64,000 nt of DNA from Hydractinia symbiolongicarpus (GCF_029227915.1 NC_079875.1:7254001-7318000), one strand, 5' to 3'; positions 34,860 through 47,633 are shown, counted from the stretch's first letter. Made by a program: numbers and translations. Notes: generated from the sequence alone by a model not told the origin.

Positions 34860-35013
34860 GGTGGATTTCCTGTCTTTCTTTGTCAAAATGGAAATAGTCT
34901 AAAAAAAATTAAGTCAATAACCATTTTAATCGTTAGGTAACACAATATCTTATATTTTCCTTTTACGCTGCAAAAAATAATTTGCAATAGATAATATTAA
35001 AGAGCTCACTTAC

Positions 35014-35069
35014 TGCTGCGCTTTCTTTAAAAAGATTGTATTAAAAACTGCCTTAGTCAGTGCTTTTAT
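35014..35069 (-). promoter_or_regulatory. SP3 core promoter and non-coding first exon
   Basis: CATAAAAGCA lies about 50 nt upstream of the donor GCAGCA|GTAAGTG (exon ends at 35014). The TATA box is one base off consensus. Confidence 0.45.
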
Positions 35070-36412
35070 GGTGTGTTACGATTAATAAAGAGGAAAAAAT
35101 AAATCCCTTAAAATTTTTGCAAGTTATATTTGTTTTATCACAACAATTTTTACTGATATTACAGCTGGTGTTAGTGTTAAGTAACACAAACAACATGTAA
35201 GCAGGAAATTTAAAGATGAAAGAAGCAATTTTTAAGAAAAGTACAGCTGGGCTACTTTAATCATTTGTCTGCTGTAAAAGCATGTTTTAAGGCAAAATAA
35301 AACGTTTACCTATATTTTATATTTTTTATTGTTTAAGCTTTCAGATTTTTATCTGCTAATTTCTATCTGTTATCTATAAAATACTTTGTATGTACATGCA
35401 CATATACAATTCAATGGTTAGTCTAAGTTATACAAATTCGTTTGTAAGTTAATGAAATTGAGTTGTTTTTTTAACCTTACAGATACTTAAAAAAGGAAGT
35501 AATTTTATCCAGTGATATCAATGTCAATAAGATTGAGTTTAAAAAGTTAGTCTGGAATTTGGCTTGAAAAAAGGTTGTCAAAAGCTGTGGTGATTTATAC
35601 CCCGTGAATATTTCATTTTATTATATTTTATTTATTTTTAGTCTGTATAATATTTCTAATCATTTAAAGTCCTGAAGTGCAGAATAATTTTTGGAAGCGG
35701 ACACGACAGGGAAAATTATTTCAGGGGAGTCTAAAAACATAAAATAGTTTTAAATTATTAAATTTTAAACTTGATTTCTGTTTTCTGATAAGCACACTAT
35801 TGAGATTATGTACAGCGTAATAATAAAGAGTGTGATAATTATGTCCTTTACCTGTGATAATTTTTCCCCTACACACAGAAATGGAACATCTCTGTGAAGT
35901 TTCATAATTGTTATCAAAACAGAGTTTGATTTCGTTTTTCATGTAGAAACACGTAGCCACAAAACATCTTAACTTTTTTTGTTATTTACACACTGTAAAA
36001 AATAGGAAATATTATAATCGCCTTAATAACCGTGTAAAGAATCATTATTATTCTAAAATTAAATCGCTTTGTTCAGTTTTTTTACGTGTCTATTAGTTAT
36101 TCTGAATGAAGAAAAGAGCATCAGCTAATCTTCTATATCTTTCTCTATTTCATATTCTGTTTCATCATGGCAAATTTAATTTGTGCCATGACTTGTACAA
36201 AAGATAAGAAAATGATAGAAAGAAAAAAACAATTCAGATGTATTTAGTGACACCTATTTCAGAAGTATTCAAGTAATTGCTCTAATCAACAGTCAAGAAA
36301 ATGAAAGTCTATTTTGAACAATTATTTCTGGAAAAATATCATACTTTTAAAAACAAAGATTAGCAAGAAATGTAATACAATAATTATAATAACTATAATG
36401 TAATATTTATAA
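35070..36412. other. Intergenic sequence
   Basis: AT-rich with no recognised gene. The frame at 35721-35960 has no supporting feature. Confidence 0.45.
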
Positions 36413-37145
36413 CTAGTCGATGGAGCCCGTGGAAAAATCCACTTAGGCAGGAGGACAATGTAGAAATTGGTTATTATAGACTTTTTGCTGATGTTAGCAG
36501 TGCATATGGAAAAACAAATTGGCGAAATTCAGTTTATTCGTTGCGTCCTATTGTGTAGAGCTTAAACTGCTGATCTAGAAAATGTACATGATTATGTGCT
36601 TTTGATGGGCGGTTAATTAATGAGATATAAGGGTTTAAATATTTGCTGACGTCAGCAATGGCCCGTAAAGACACAAAAATTTATTTTAGGAAATTTGTAT
36701 ACTTTTTGCCTTCATAGTATAGATCTTGAAACGCTGATCATGAATATGTATAGGATCATGAACTTTTGACAAACGGTTGCAGAGATATTAGGGATTGAAG
36801 GTTTTGTGATTACCCGTCTATTCTGAAACGGATTCGGGGACCAAGGTTTGAGAAACTTACCCATACTTAACCACACGGTGAAAAATCATTTGCGATACCA
36901 CCTTGTTTCCAAGTTATTTGGCCTCAAAGTTTTAAGTGCACTGTAACGGCTTCGTTAATTTAATCTTATATAATAAAACGCCAGTTCCGTGTCTCTGTGA
37001 CAGGCAAAGTGGAAGTGGTCATTTTCCTTTGATGTTGCCGAAATATGCATGTCTCATATGTTAAATGTTTTGACGTTTTTGACGTTTTTTACGTTAAAGT
37101 AGTGTTATTGACGTCGCGCCGTAACGTCAAAAAATTTAACATACA
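36413..37145 (-). mobile_element. Rearranged Helitron-like element
   Basis: On the minus strand the 3' end is a GTGGA-TTTT-TCCAC hairpin followed by GGGCTCCATCGA-CTAG-T (CTAG at 36413-36416). The 3' half (36413 to about 36960) aligns in reverse with 45200-45778. From about 36964 the orientation flips: TCTTATATAATAAAACGCC and a GTCTCTGTGACAGGCAAAGT block read forward like a Helitron 5' end. Then 37090-37145 reads backward again. It is non-autonomous and internally inverted, with no Rep/helicase. Confidence 0.65.
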
Positions 37146-38565
37146 AATTTAACATTGGCTGATAGTAACGCCAACATATTCATGATGTGATGATGTTGAA
37201 TGGCGAACTTGAAACATCTTGGGAAATTGGTCTATGACGTCAGTTAAAAACATCAGTACCGGACTTCCAGAGTGAGTTTGGCAGGGAAGTATCACAAGGT
37301 GAAACAACAAAGACATCTCGTTGTTTTGATTTGCCTTGGACAAAACCAGACTTTATGTAAGTTGAAATTAGTGTTCATTATTTGCCTGTAATTATAGACA
37401 GCATTAATCTCAAACATTCTTCACCGCCAGTAGAGTCAGCAGGTATGATAATATTTTCTTTAAAGATTCGGATGACATATCTATCTCTGTCAACAATTTT
37501 CTGATTACATACCCACTTGTCAGTTAGTCTGGGTTGACCTACATCTGCAACTTTTAAAACTCATACCGTTTTCACTTTTTAAGTTCTTCATTCTTGGTAT
37601 TTTTGAACTCGTTTGGTGCATTGAAACAGCAACATGCATTTGCACAATTAAAAGCAGTGGAAAGTTCACCCCCTGCTTGGTGCAACTTAAGTTCGAGTAA
37701 CTTCCATTCTGATACATCACTCCAATCTATAAAATATTCATTGTTACAGTGATCTCAAACGTGGATTCCACACTTTTTTCCAGCAGGCCCTACAATTTTT
37801 AGTTTTTTCCATTCTCCATCAGGACATTTATATTGCACTGTTTGTTGTCGCTTTGGGAGGGACATCTGAAACCAAGCAACAGGACCAGATTCTTGTTGTT
37901 GGGCGAAGTTTTCTCTGGTTATTGAGTGGCAACATGTTCATTAGCATGTTGCAATTCCTGTTCAACTTCTTCTTCTACAAATTATTGCTGCTTTTATTGC
38001 GATGTCTGATTTCGAGAAATATTTGGTTGACGATTTCCCATTGGTTGTAGTAAGGATTCTTGCTGGGATAAGGGGTGTCTATTTTCAGTAACAAGCTGTA
38101 AGCGACATGTATGAACACAACGAAAAACTCTGACATGATAAATGATTACAACTTTAAAATCTGCTCCAATGACAGGAACAGGTCCTGGCCTCCGCCTATC
38201 ATCTGGTAGCTTAGAGAGGATTAGGTTACCAGGTTGACAGAAGATATCTGCAGGATGTTTTAATGCCTTGCGAAGCTTTGAGCTTGTTTCTGCTCGCACA
38301 AAAGCTTCTCTGGCTGCACCAATGGCATTGAGATGCTGGACTATTACAGAGTTGATAATAATGGCTTCCAAGGCCGGTAGCTAATCATGGAAATCTGATG
38401 GCAATATTGGGTTTTGCCCTGTTACAGATATGGCATACTGCAACGGCAGTGATTCAGAAAACTTTGGGTGATCTGCCAGCATTTTCTGCATCATTATATC
38501 TACCGTTGTTGCGTTGCGTTCATTCAGACCATTTGACCATTTGTCCAAGGAATATACGGAATATA
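37146..38565 (-). pseudogene. Copia-like pol relic (integrase C-terminus to RT)
   Basis: The minus-strand order is integrase then RT. Recognisable pieces are SPWTNGQ and KFSESLPLQYAI (near 38550-38420), QHLNAIGAAREAFVRAE and GPVPVIGADFKVV with VHTCRLQ (38330-38080), and NEELKK ... VADVGQPRLTDKWVC (37600-37510). The last piece is KSGFVQGKSKQRDVFVVSP (37345-37290). These match the conserved integrase end and the RT start of Ty1/Copia-type Pol. Several stops and frame changes are present and no LTRs were found, so it is a dead fragment. It abuts the rearranged Helitron. Confidence 0.65.
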
Positions 38566-38909
38566 AAGATCATTTTTTTCTTTTTTTAAATTTCAGAAAT
38601 TGCATTACAAAACATGACGCTAAATGGTCGCACAAGGAATGCCTTAGGCAAGAGCATTTTTTGATCAAGAATTTTTTACCTTCCGGGTTAGGTACTATTT
38701 AATTGACAGTTTATGTAACTTTAGTTTATGTAACAGCAACGTCCATTCGCATTCTATCACCTTACAGTTTTAGTCATATCGAAGTCCTTATGAGCAATAC
38801 TTCTGTTTTTTGTTCATTTCAAAGGAGAAAAAATATTAAAAGTGTAATAGTATTTTTATTTTTCAACTCAAAAAAAGAGTATCCGATAACAAATTACAAT
38901 TTATACTAT
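38566..38909. other. Intergenic sequence
   Basis: Short open frames only (38514-38702, 38703-38984); none has a recognisable feature and the second overlaps SP4 on the opposite strand. Confidence 0.4.
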
Positions 38910-39584
38910 TCAGCGAATTCTGGGTGTAAAAATAGCTTGAAGACGGGCCTTGATAACTGTAAGTCTCGCCTTTACGCCATTTAAGACTCTTTTTAAAACT
39001 TGATCGTTACCCAGCATATGATTTGAACTTCTAGCCTCTTGTACGCTCACTGCAATTCCACAATCAAATCGCCAGTTCATGATTGCTAGTCGAGTGTGGA
39101 GAAGATCTAATAACTTGCATGTTTTATTTATCTGCTTCTGTACACCCGGTAACTTGAGTCTTGCAATGGCTGCATTCAGTACTATATTTTAAAGCATACG
39201 TTATTTTTACATTTTTGCTGGGGTAGATAAATTATTTTCAAAGCCATAATATGAAAAATTAAATGAGATATTTGATTATTTCTTAAATAATTACAGCGAA
39301 TATTAAATTTAAACTAACTTACATGGGATAATGGTGTTGCAAACCACGATATTTTCATTTGCGCTTGACAGTATCAAGTAATTTTCAGCATCTTGTGGTT
39401 TGGAACAGCCGGAATGTTGGTGCAATTAAGATTTTGTTCATACGACACTATAAAAAAGGTAAGATAAAATGCACATATTCAATGGACAAAATTATATTGC
39501 ATTATTGCCGTGTTGCAAGAAGGTCAATATACCTGATACCAACCATAGAAATGCGCAGCAGATCGATAAAGCCGTCTTATGCAT
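38910..39584 (-). pseudogene. SP4: damaged member of the secreted family
   Basis: Exons are 39584-39533 (MHKTALSICCAFLWLVSG), 39447-39323 and 39181-38910. The middle exon is 125 nt, 4 nt shorter than in SP5 and SP6. The deletion lies just after NIPAVP and shifts the frame to a stop within about ten codons. Splice sites and the last exon are intact (NKTCKLLDLLHTRLAIMNWR, FDCGIAVSVQEARS, NDQVLKRVLNGVKARL), so the lesion is recent or isolated. The promoter is still good. It pairs with SP6 as the equivalent gene of the tandem unit. Confidence 0.75.
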
Positions 39585-39728
39585 GATTGATGCCTGGAAT
39601 ATATTTTATATATTAAAGTGGAGAACGTGACCCTAAAAAAAGTTATTAAGAGTAAACTCTACAGCACTATAAGTTTTTTTCTTGGATACTACTCTATATT
39701 ATTAGGAGTTTTTAACATTCGCACATAC

Positions 39729-39789
39729 CTGACTGCTGCGATGTCTTTAGAACGATTGTAAATTAAATCACCAAGCTTGTACTTTTATA
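39729..39789 (-). promoter_or_regulatory. SP4 TATA box and non-coding first exon
   Basis: The minus strand reads CAGTATAAAAGTAC (TATAAAA at 39789-39783), with the donor CAG|GTATGTG after an exon ending at 39729. The ACAATC and AAAGACA words of the first exon are shared with SP5. Confidence 0.55.
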
Positions 39790-41582
39790 CTGTTTTCAAA
39801 ATAAGTAAAAAAAAAAATAATAATTATTAAAAAAAAATGCAAATCGTGATTGCTTTGCATTTTTAATATCTTCTGATATTAATAGGGGAGAATAAAAAGG
39901 AAGCTTTACAACAAAGCCATTTAAAAATGGATGCATCAACAAAACAGTTGATTTAAAGTTCGGAGAAAGTGATTGTCGATATCAATTATGTGTTATGTAG
40001 GTTAAACTGCCCCTGAGCAACGCATACTTAAAGTTAGATTAGATTTTATCTGTATTAAATCAATTCTTAGTACGAATCATATAATCAAATATCGTGCATA
40101 GTGACTGTCGCATAAGTTTGTATATCAATTGATGTCATTCCTATTTTATTTCAGATTTCGGGTACTTTATTTACAATACCCTGTATATGGACTTGTTTCC
40201 CTCAAAAGTTAGTTGTATCGATCGAAATGCAGCTAGAATTTCAATTCGATGATTAATGTTAGCAGTTTTTTTAATGATTTAGGTTTAGACGGATTTTTTA
40301 AAGGTTTAAGGCATGCGGAAATATTACAGTTCATATTTATAAAATGTAGTACAATTTTGTTGCATTTATCTTTCTGTGACTTATTTATTCATGTTTCGAT
40401 GTGTTGATATTGATGGCGAAGTGTGCAGGAGAAGGAAAATCTGAATATTTAGGAAGTATGAAATTAATTATTGTCTGTCCTGCTGCAAAATTATGCGGTA
40501 GCAATATAAGTTTCACCATAATGAATGCAGATTAAATTTGCTGATGCACAGAAAAACTACAATATTACAATACGCTTTGTATTTTAAAATTAAACAAAAT
40601 AGAAAATGGCTCAGACCGCATACTTAATAAGCAAGGTAGTTAGTAAACAATTTCATTTCTTAAACTAGAATTACGTTCTTCAGGGTTGTTCAGTATCACT
40701 TAACCTTTTGTTATTGAAAGACGAGTGAAATTTTAGTTTAAAAGAAATACGAAGTTGAAATAAAGTAATAATTGTTTTCAATTCCACTCTTCTAAAAGGC
40801 TTTTATGAGCAACTTTTTTATGTATGTGTCCTTGGACTTCGCAATTAATAATTAATTAACATCAGATGTAGTGGGGGAAAATTAAAAACAACATTTATTT
40901 TGTTTAATAAGTTAATGTGAAAAGTTTTGCTGTCATGGCATTTTTTCTTGCTTTAATTTTCCTTCTTTAAGGAGAAGCACCTTTCCACTTGCCAACTCCT
41001 CCTGCTTGGAATGGGTTACACTTCTATGAGATTTTAATATAAAAAGCAGGCCAGTATGCGGTTTTTCTTTCTTTTTTTTCATTCTGCTGCTTCATCCTAT
41101 AGCAACTTAAAATAATAAGTTTGCAGCAAAGTCAAAGTAGTCAAATAATGAAAAAAATTTATGTGTATCAAGCTTTGTTTAAGAAAGGTTTATAGTTGCA
41201 TTAATAATTTTTGCAATGACAAAATAGAAAAAAGGAATAAATAGAAATTTTTTAAATTTCAAACCACTTATTTCAAAGAAATATAACTATAGACACAACC
41301 AAACAAATTTCATTGGAATTTTATTTAAGTCTACAGAAATTATACGAAAGATTACTTTTAAAATTTTAAAATTTTCTTTAAAATTGCACGTGCAACAATT
41401 AACCTCTCATAATGTTAAAGTGGACAAGAATATAAGTTTCTAAATTGACAGCAAATATTTACCTTACGTGGTCTTAAGTTAAAAATGCTTATGGTGATAT
41501 TCCAACTTCAGTAACAATCATGTTGCTAGGCTCGTTAATGTAGTCGAGATATGTAACACTGTAGTATTAATACATACTCAAC
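39790..41582. other. Spacer of tandem unit I
   Basis: No gene. AAAATCTGAATATTTAGGAA (40436) and AAATGGCTCAGACCGCAT (40604) recur at 55584 and 55746, which shows homology with the spacer after SP6. Confidence 0.6.
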
Positions 41583-41612
41583 GTTCAGTTAGTGTATTTA
41601 CACTAACTGAAC
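41583..41612. other. Perfect 30-nt palindrome
   Basis: GTTCAGTTAGTGTA and TACACTAACTGAAC are perfect 14-nt arms separated by TT. It stands alone, with no flanking TIR element recognised. Confidence 0.75.
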
Positions 41613-44600
41613 TACTAATTGTTCAGAATTTCAATTATCTCTCTACCACTATTATTAATTTTTTTTGAAACAACGGCCCTCCCCTACCATCCTGCAATTT
41701 CATCTATCATATCATAATTTATTGAAATAAAATTGTATATCATCAGACAAGAAGGAAAAAAAAAACAAAGAATAATCTTGCATTACAGTGAGATTTCATT
41801 GAACTGTGACGCCTTCTATTGTTCCAGCCCTGATCCAATTCTTAATGTTTAATACATTGCCCACACTCTCTTTACCCATTTGTTCCACCCATCCCAACAA
41901 AACAATAAAAAGATTTAACAAGTGTTAGTTGAGGGTAAAATTTAATCAGCAATTGCACCAGGTGGTTATTGTTTTCGGGAGTAACGCGCAATGTCTTCTA
42001 CAGCATGTTGTAGACAGTACCCAGTAAAAAATATGACAAAACAGGTCATTTTTGCTTAGTCCTTATTTAGTATATAGTCATAAACTTTGTCATTCCCCAA
42101 ACGCCATACATTAACTTCAAACTTGACATAGAGAATACAAGTTTTCACTTAAAATTTTACTTAGAATCGTCTCTTTAAAAGCGTAGTCCCTTTGGCTTTT
42201 AATTTGTTACAGAACAAATAGGATATTTTCTTCAAAATGTATCCGAAATTTAGTTTGATTTATTAATTTTAATACTGGGTTTATTATTTTCTTTGAATAT
42301 ATACTTGTTTACTCCCTAATTTAAATTTTTAGCTGTAAATGATCACAAAGCAGTTACTGTCTGGTAATTTAATTGTCAGTCTCATATACAATAAATACAA
42401 TATACAAATTACCAGCAACGTTTATATTGCAACAATACTAACTGTGTGTCCACTTTGAAAAATCATTTACACGCGAATGTTAAAAAAACCCTGCAGAGTA
42501 CCAATTTAAGTAACAAAAAAATAAGATTTCTGAAACTATTGCTTGCGTGCTGCACATTTTGCCTTCCTAGCAATATTTTATTTACCATAATCTAGGGAAG
42601 TTTTATTCTGCCTTTAGCTGATTAGTCTGATTGCGATAGTAATTATTCAATCAAGGAAAGTAGGAGATTTAATTCGTTTCCTCACGACAAGACAATTCAG
42701 ACAAATGATTAATGATACTTGATCAAAGGAAATAGAAGTCCACCACTGCCTATCTTTTTAACGTCGCATATGCTGCTTGCTGAAGATACGTTATTCATTG
42801 TTTGCCTTCTAACTGTATTTATGAAAGGTTTCCTGTTAATATATGTGTAAACTATATAATAATACGCTTGTGTGAGTAACCATGTGAGTCCACGACACGC
42901 AAAGTACGGGTCACTTTTTTATGACGTGGCGTTACGCTAAAACTTACCAAGTTAGAAAAAAGGCAAATCAGGGGGTTACTATATAATCATTTAATTCTTC
43001 TTTCTTATTACCTTAAAAAATAAAACTCTATTTTACTGAAAATTTTATTTTATTGAAACTAATTTTTTTTTATTTTTAAACGTTTTTATTTGTTTTGTTT
43101 TTATTTTAAAAGCCCCACGGAGTCGTTTTAAATATAACAATTTAATTTTACCCCCGGATTAATGTCCACGCCGTATCTAACGGAGACAAGTTGTTCATCA
43201 ACTGAAAAAAGAAAAGCGGAGCGAAGAAGGTTGTCTGTTTTTCAAAGTCATCCTGGAAAAAGTTATTTCAAACATTAATTACGCATCATGAGGTTAGATT
43301 AAAGCTTATATTAGTTTTTATATATTTTCCATTTTTGTGTTCTGGGACCGAGGTTGCTTCCTTTTATAGAAATTCTATCGGATTCGAATATGAATGTAAT
43401 TCGAATCAGAAATGTAAAAAAACAAACTGTTGTGTTGTTGTCAAACGAAATTGGTGTTGTAGTTAGAAATGTTTCTAACGTACGATGATTTAACATCACA
43501 AAGAGAACTGATTGGAAATGTTTCAGGCAATTGTATGCATCTTCAATTCGTTCTCTTTGGGATGAAACGAAGTTTAGTATTCATAGCAAAAAACTGATTG
43601 GAGTTTTATTAGGACAACACTAGCAAGCTACCTACTGAGAAGTAAAAGAAAAGCAGGTTCGTTGTTTAGATTATTTAGTAGAGAAATTAACTTGGGTGTA
43701 TAACGAGTTTCTAGCCGTTTCTTTCAGAGCTAAATTTTCCGTAAATATTAAGTTTGTTGTTGTATCTTGAGCCGGAAAATATTTTCTTTAAGCCCTTATT
43801 TTGTAAGTACATACTCTGAAAAATGGTTCAGAAGTTTAGAATATCCTAAAAATATGTCTAAGCTTATTAGTTTGTTTTAAATATGAAGATTTGTATGACG
43901 CACAAAATTTATTAGAAGTTTACTTTTTTTATTGTATATCAAACGAACTGAACTTTTTTTTGTCCAAGCAATGTGCCATTACATGTAGTAGAATTGCCAT
44001 TAGCTAGCATTAGCTATAGTAACTTATAGCATGGTTTTTTTTCATTAAGGCATTATATGTTTTCAGGCCATAGTCATGTTAAGAACATATGGAGAAAAAT
44101 GAGGATAGCATTTGTCAAAGAGGTTCAGAACATCAAGGCTGAAACTAAAACCCACTATTCTTATAAAAACAGCGTGTATATCCTAGAAAAGAATTTACAT
44201 AAGCATTTAAAAAGTAATTTTTCCGTTGATACTGTTTTTCACACTACAGATTGTGTGATTCAGTGTTGATGTCGTTATAAAAAACCTAAACCTAAAACCT
44301 AAACTTAAATCAATGTTTACATTTGTTACGTTGCCGTTTAAAATACATTCGATTCTTAAATTCGAAAATGCTGCATTGTTATCTTCTTTGATTTCATGCG
44401 TGATTTTCTTAACTATAAGTTTGGGTCTGTTCTTTTAATGTTTAGGATTGAAATTTTTCCGTAGATATACAACATACAAAGTGATTCAAGTTTTTATATT
44501 TTTCTTTTATGTGTTTTCAACTATAAATTTCTTATATTTGGAGTATAACTTTGGAAGGTTTGCCGTTTGCAATAGACTAAACAGCTGATTTTGTATGACT

Positions 44601-44835
44601 TTGAAAAATGTTGGATTTTTTTAATGTTTGGTATCCTTTTTTCCCCTGGTGTATTTCTGGAATGGCAAAGCAAGTATATAGTTTTTGCGTACTTCGCTCT
44701 TTACGTAACGGTTGTTAGACGCCTTTGATTTTTTGGACATTTTCCATTCTTATTTCATAATTTTTTTTATTATTTTTTTGTTGCACATGCTTATATTTTT
44801 AGACGTTTTGATTCAGCGGTTATAAACATAGAATA
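41613..44835. other. Spacer of tandem unit I, continued
   Basis: AGTAACGCGCAAT at 41980 and the ATTGCTTGCGTG stretch near 42539 match 55970 and about 56705 in unit II. An inverted pair GATTCGAAT/ATTCGAATC lies at 43381-43407. The frames at 43311-43499 and 44057-44269 have no support as genes. Confidence 0.55.
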
Positions 44836-45035
44836 ATGCAGATTGTGAGCAACCTTGATCCCAGGGCTATTTTCTCTTTTTGCCATCCCGTTATAAAAGA
44901 GACAAAGAGCCCGGGGTCGGGGTTGAAATGTGAGTTTTGAAAATTCAAATTACTGAGTTCTATGTTTTTATTTGGCACCCCCTCAAAAATACTCAGTAAG
45001 AGATTCCGTGAATTCTTCCACGAGAATTCGGCTAG
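44836..45035 (+). mobile_element. Helitron-like 3'-end fragment
   Basis: Starts near ATGCAGATTGTGAGCAACC, as in the modules at 1563 and 14000. It contains an imperfect fold-back (CAACCTTGATCCC with GTCGGGGTTG) and ends in a GAATTCT-TCCACG-AGAATTC hairpin, then GG-CTAG at 45032-45035. It is followed without a gap by the next element. Confidence 0.65.
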
Positions 45036-45778
45036 TCTATATAAAAATACGCTAAGTGTGTCTGTCTGTGTGTCTGTAACAGGCAAAGTAGATGTCTTCA
45101 TTTTCCTTTGAAATTGCTGAAAAATGCATCTGTAATATTTTAAATTTTCTGATGTTACGTTGCAACGAAAATAACACTACTTTAACGTCAATATCCTATA
45201 TTAAACTAATGAAGCCATTGCAATGCACCTAAAACTATGAGGCCAAATAACTTGGAAACGAGGTGGTGACGTCGATGATTCTTCACCGCGTGGGTAACTA
45301 GGGACGACCTAGGGCCAATTTTGGTATTTTTTTCCAAACCTGGATTCCCGAATCCGTTTCGGAATGAACGGGTTGATGACGTCATCAAAAAACCCTTAAA
45401 CCCTAATATCTCTGCAACCGTTTGTCAAAAGTACACGATCCTATACATTTTCTTTATCAGCGTTTCAAGATATCTACGATGAAGGCAACAGGTATAAAAA
45501 TTTCTTAAAAAATTTTTTAAGGTTTTGACGGACCATTGCTGACGTCAGCAAAATTTTTAAACCTTTTTATCTTCTTAACCGTTCGTCAATAGCACATGAT
45601 CATATACATTTTCTTGGTTAGCGCTTTAAGCTCTACACAATGGAGGAAATATGAAAACAAGTTTCTAAATTTATTTATTTTGTATTTGCATTGCTGACGT
45701 CAGCAAAAAATCTAAAACAACCTATTTTTCCATTGTCCTTCTGTCTTAGTAGACTTTTCCACGGGCCTTATTGACTAG
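45036..45778 (+). mobile_element. Complete non-autonomous Helitron-like element
   Basis: It begins TCTATATAAAAATACGC and GTGTGTCTGTCTGTGTGTCT, a typical Helitron 5' end. It ends TCCACGGGCCTTATTGA-CTAG at 45775-45778, followed by T. The 743 bp hold no Rep/helicase. Internal TGCTGACGTCAGCAA motifs occur twice. The 5' end directly abuts the CTAG of the preceding element. Confidence 0.7.
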
Positions 45779-46874
45779 TATAGTAATGAAGTTCCTGCAA
45801 CATTGGTTCTGTTTTCTATTCCATTAATGCATTTTAAACTAGTCGTTAATCTGTGGAAAAATTCACCTTACCTGTCGAAAATATCGCGTGCACAGCTATT
45901 TTGTTCTTCTTTAGTACGAAGTAAAATACGGATATTACTAAAGAGATATTTAGATGGTGCATTATTGTTTAGCTTACCCATACCAATACATTTAGAAAAA
46001 TTAGAAAATCACATTTTACCCTGTGTCTGAATATTGTTTTGTATTTTTACCTAAAAAACGCCAATACTTGATACAGTTGATTTATTATTTTCTCCGCTAA
46101 CCCGTTATTTATCATAACCAAGATCAACACGTATTTTGCAAAAGCTTTTATATTTCTCACCAAGGGTTTATGTTTTAGAATTTAGAATTAATATTATTAC
46201 TGATGTGCAGCCTAAAATATCTGAAATACATTTTGAGGGCAACGTGGCGAAGCTTTAAGTTGGTCTTCAAAAGTGGTTATAAACACTATCTGAAACATAC
46301 AAAGTTTATTTCACAAATAATTACAGAATAGGCTACGAGCATGGGATCTTAGCTTATTTTGTTACAAAGTTTCGATATTTCGCAGATGTTAACATGACAA
46401 TTTTTATCCGCTTCAAAAGACGTAAGATGTTATGTGGTTTGTTACGTGCTACGCGCATGTTGGAATACGTGGCGAGTTTGTTTTGAGTACATTAAATATG
46501 TTTCCACAAAATTGCAGCCGGTTTAAACAAATGTATGCCATATTGACAAAGAAATTATTAGAATTGTACACTGAACTATCCCCATTGAAAATCTTATTAA
46601 AAACGCACATCAAGTCAAGTTTGGGGAGTGGAAAGATTGAGTTTTTGGTCCAGCTCTGCTAATATTATAATTTTAAATATACCATTCATTGAATTTGTAA
46701 TTGTGTATTTAGGGTTCCCATTAATAAAATCTAACTTTGTAAGATTCATGCTTTGCTTTGGCCACTTTGAAGTAACAAAAACGCAAAATATAACAAAGGT
46801 CAAAGTAAACGAATTTTTTTTTTCTTCTTACTTTTACAAGAAATAGTGGGCGTGAAAAATACATTTATATAAGT
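45779..46874. other. Spacer downstream of SP5
   Basis: No gene. TTCCACAAAATTGCAGCC... (46502) and AACAAATGTATGCC (46527) have counterparts at about 57716 and 57741 in unit II. Confidence 0.55.
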
Positions 46875-47633
46875 TTATGGTACCGCAGGTGTAATAATAG
46901 CTTGAAGACGGTTTTTGATCACTATAAGTCTGGCTTTCACGCCGTTTAATACTCTACTTGAAACTTGATCGTTTTCCAACGTTTGCTGCAAATTCCTAGC
47001 CTCTTGTACGCTTACCACAAGTCCACAATTAAGTCGTCGGTTAATGATTTCAAGTCGGACGTTAAGATGATCTATCAACTTGCAAGTTTGATTTATCTGC
47101 TGCTCTACACCAGACAACTTGAGACTTGCGATGAAAGGATTCAGGACTGTAATAAAAAAGAAATACATTTATGTTACAATTGTTCCAGAAATTTCAAAGA
47201 ATCTGATTTTTCCAGAAAATTGAACAGTCCGTTTCTTGAACTTCTAGAATTTCTGTTGTTTTAGTCTTTAATTCACGAGATAAGAAATTTAATGGTCACT
47301 CCTTATTATGTAGTGCATAATAAAAAATTTTGAATTAACTTGAAGTTATACTTACATGGTATGATGTTGTCGCAAACTACGATATTTTCATTTGCGCTTG
47401 ACAGTATTGCTGAAATTTCAGCATCTTGTGGTTTTGTTGGAACAGCAGGAATGTTGGTGCAATTAAGGTTTTGTCCATATGACACTATAAAAAAGGAAAT
47501 ATTGTTCTTAGTGAAATTAAATTTATCTTCTAATAAAAGAGTCATTTTGTGAAACACGAAAACTCCGTTAAGTCAAAATACCTGATGCCAAGCACAGCAG
47601 TACAGAGCAGATCCATAACCCAACTTTATACAT
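46875..47633 (-). CDS. SP5: small secreted protein, unrecognised family
   Basis: Coding exons are 47633-47582, 47484-47356 and 47146-46875, joined in phase 1, giving 150 residues. The signal peptide is MYKVGLWICSVLLCLASG. The body has LNCTNIPAVPTKPQDAEISA, SSANENIVVCDN, SGVEQQINQTCKLIDHLNVR, INRRLNCGLVVSVQEARNLQ and NDQVSSRVLNGVKARLIVIK. Four cysteines (NCTN, VVC, QTC, LNC) fit two disulfides. Two or three amphipathic helices are likely in the last exon. It is nearest to SP7, its equivalent in the other tandem unit. There is no Thr-rich linker. The start is chosen as the first ATG after the 5' leader acceptor TTTTATAG. Confidence 0.85.

Noticed and set aside
43381-43407. GATTCGAAT inverted pair as a tRNA T-arm
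   Set aside because: No acceptor, D or anticodon arms could be placed around it.
44281-44310. CCTAAACCTAAAACCTAAAC as an internal telomere repeat
   Set aside because: Only a few imperfect units, and not the TTAGGG-type repeat expected in an animal.
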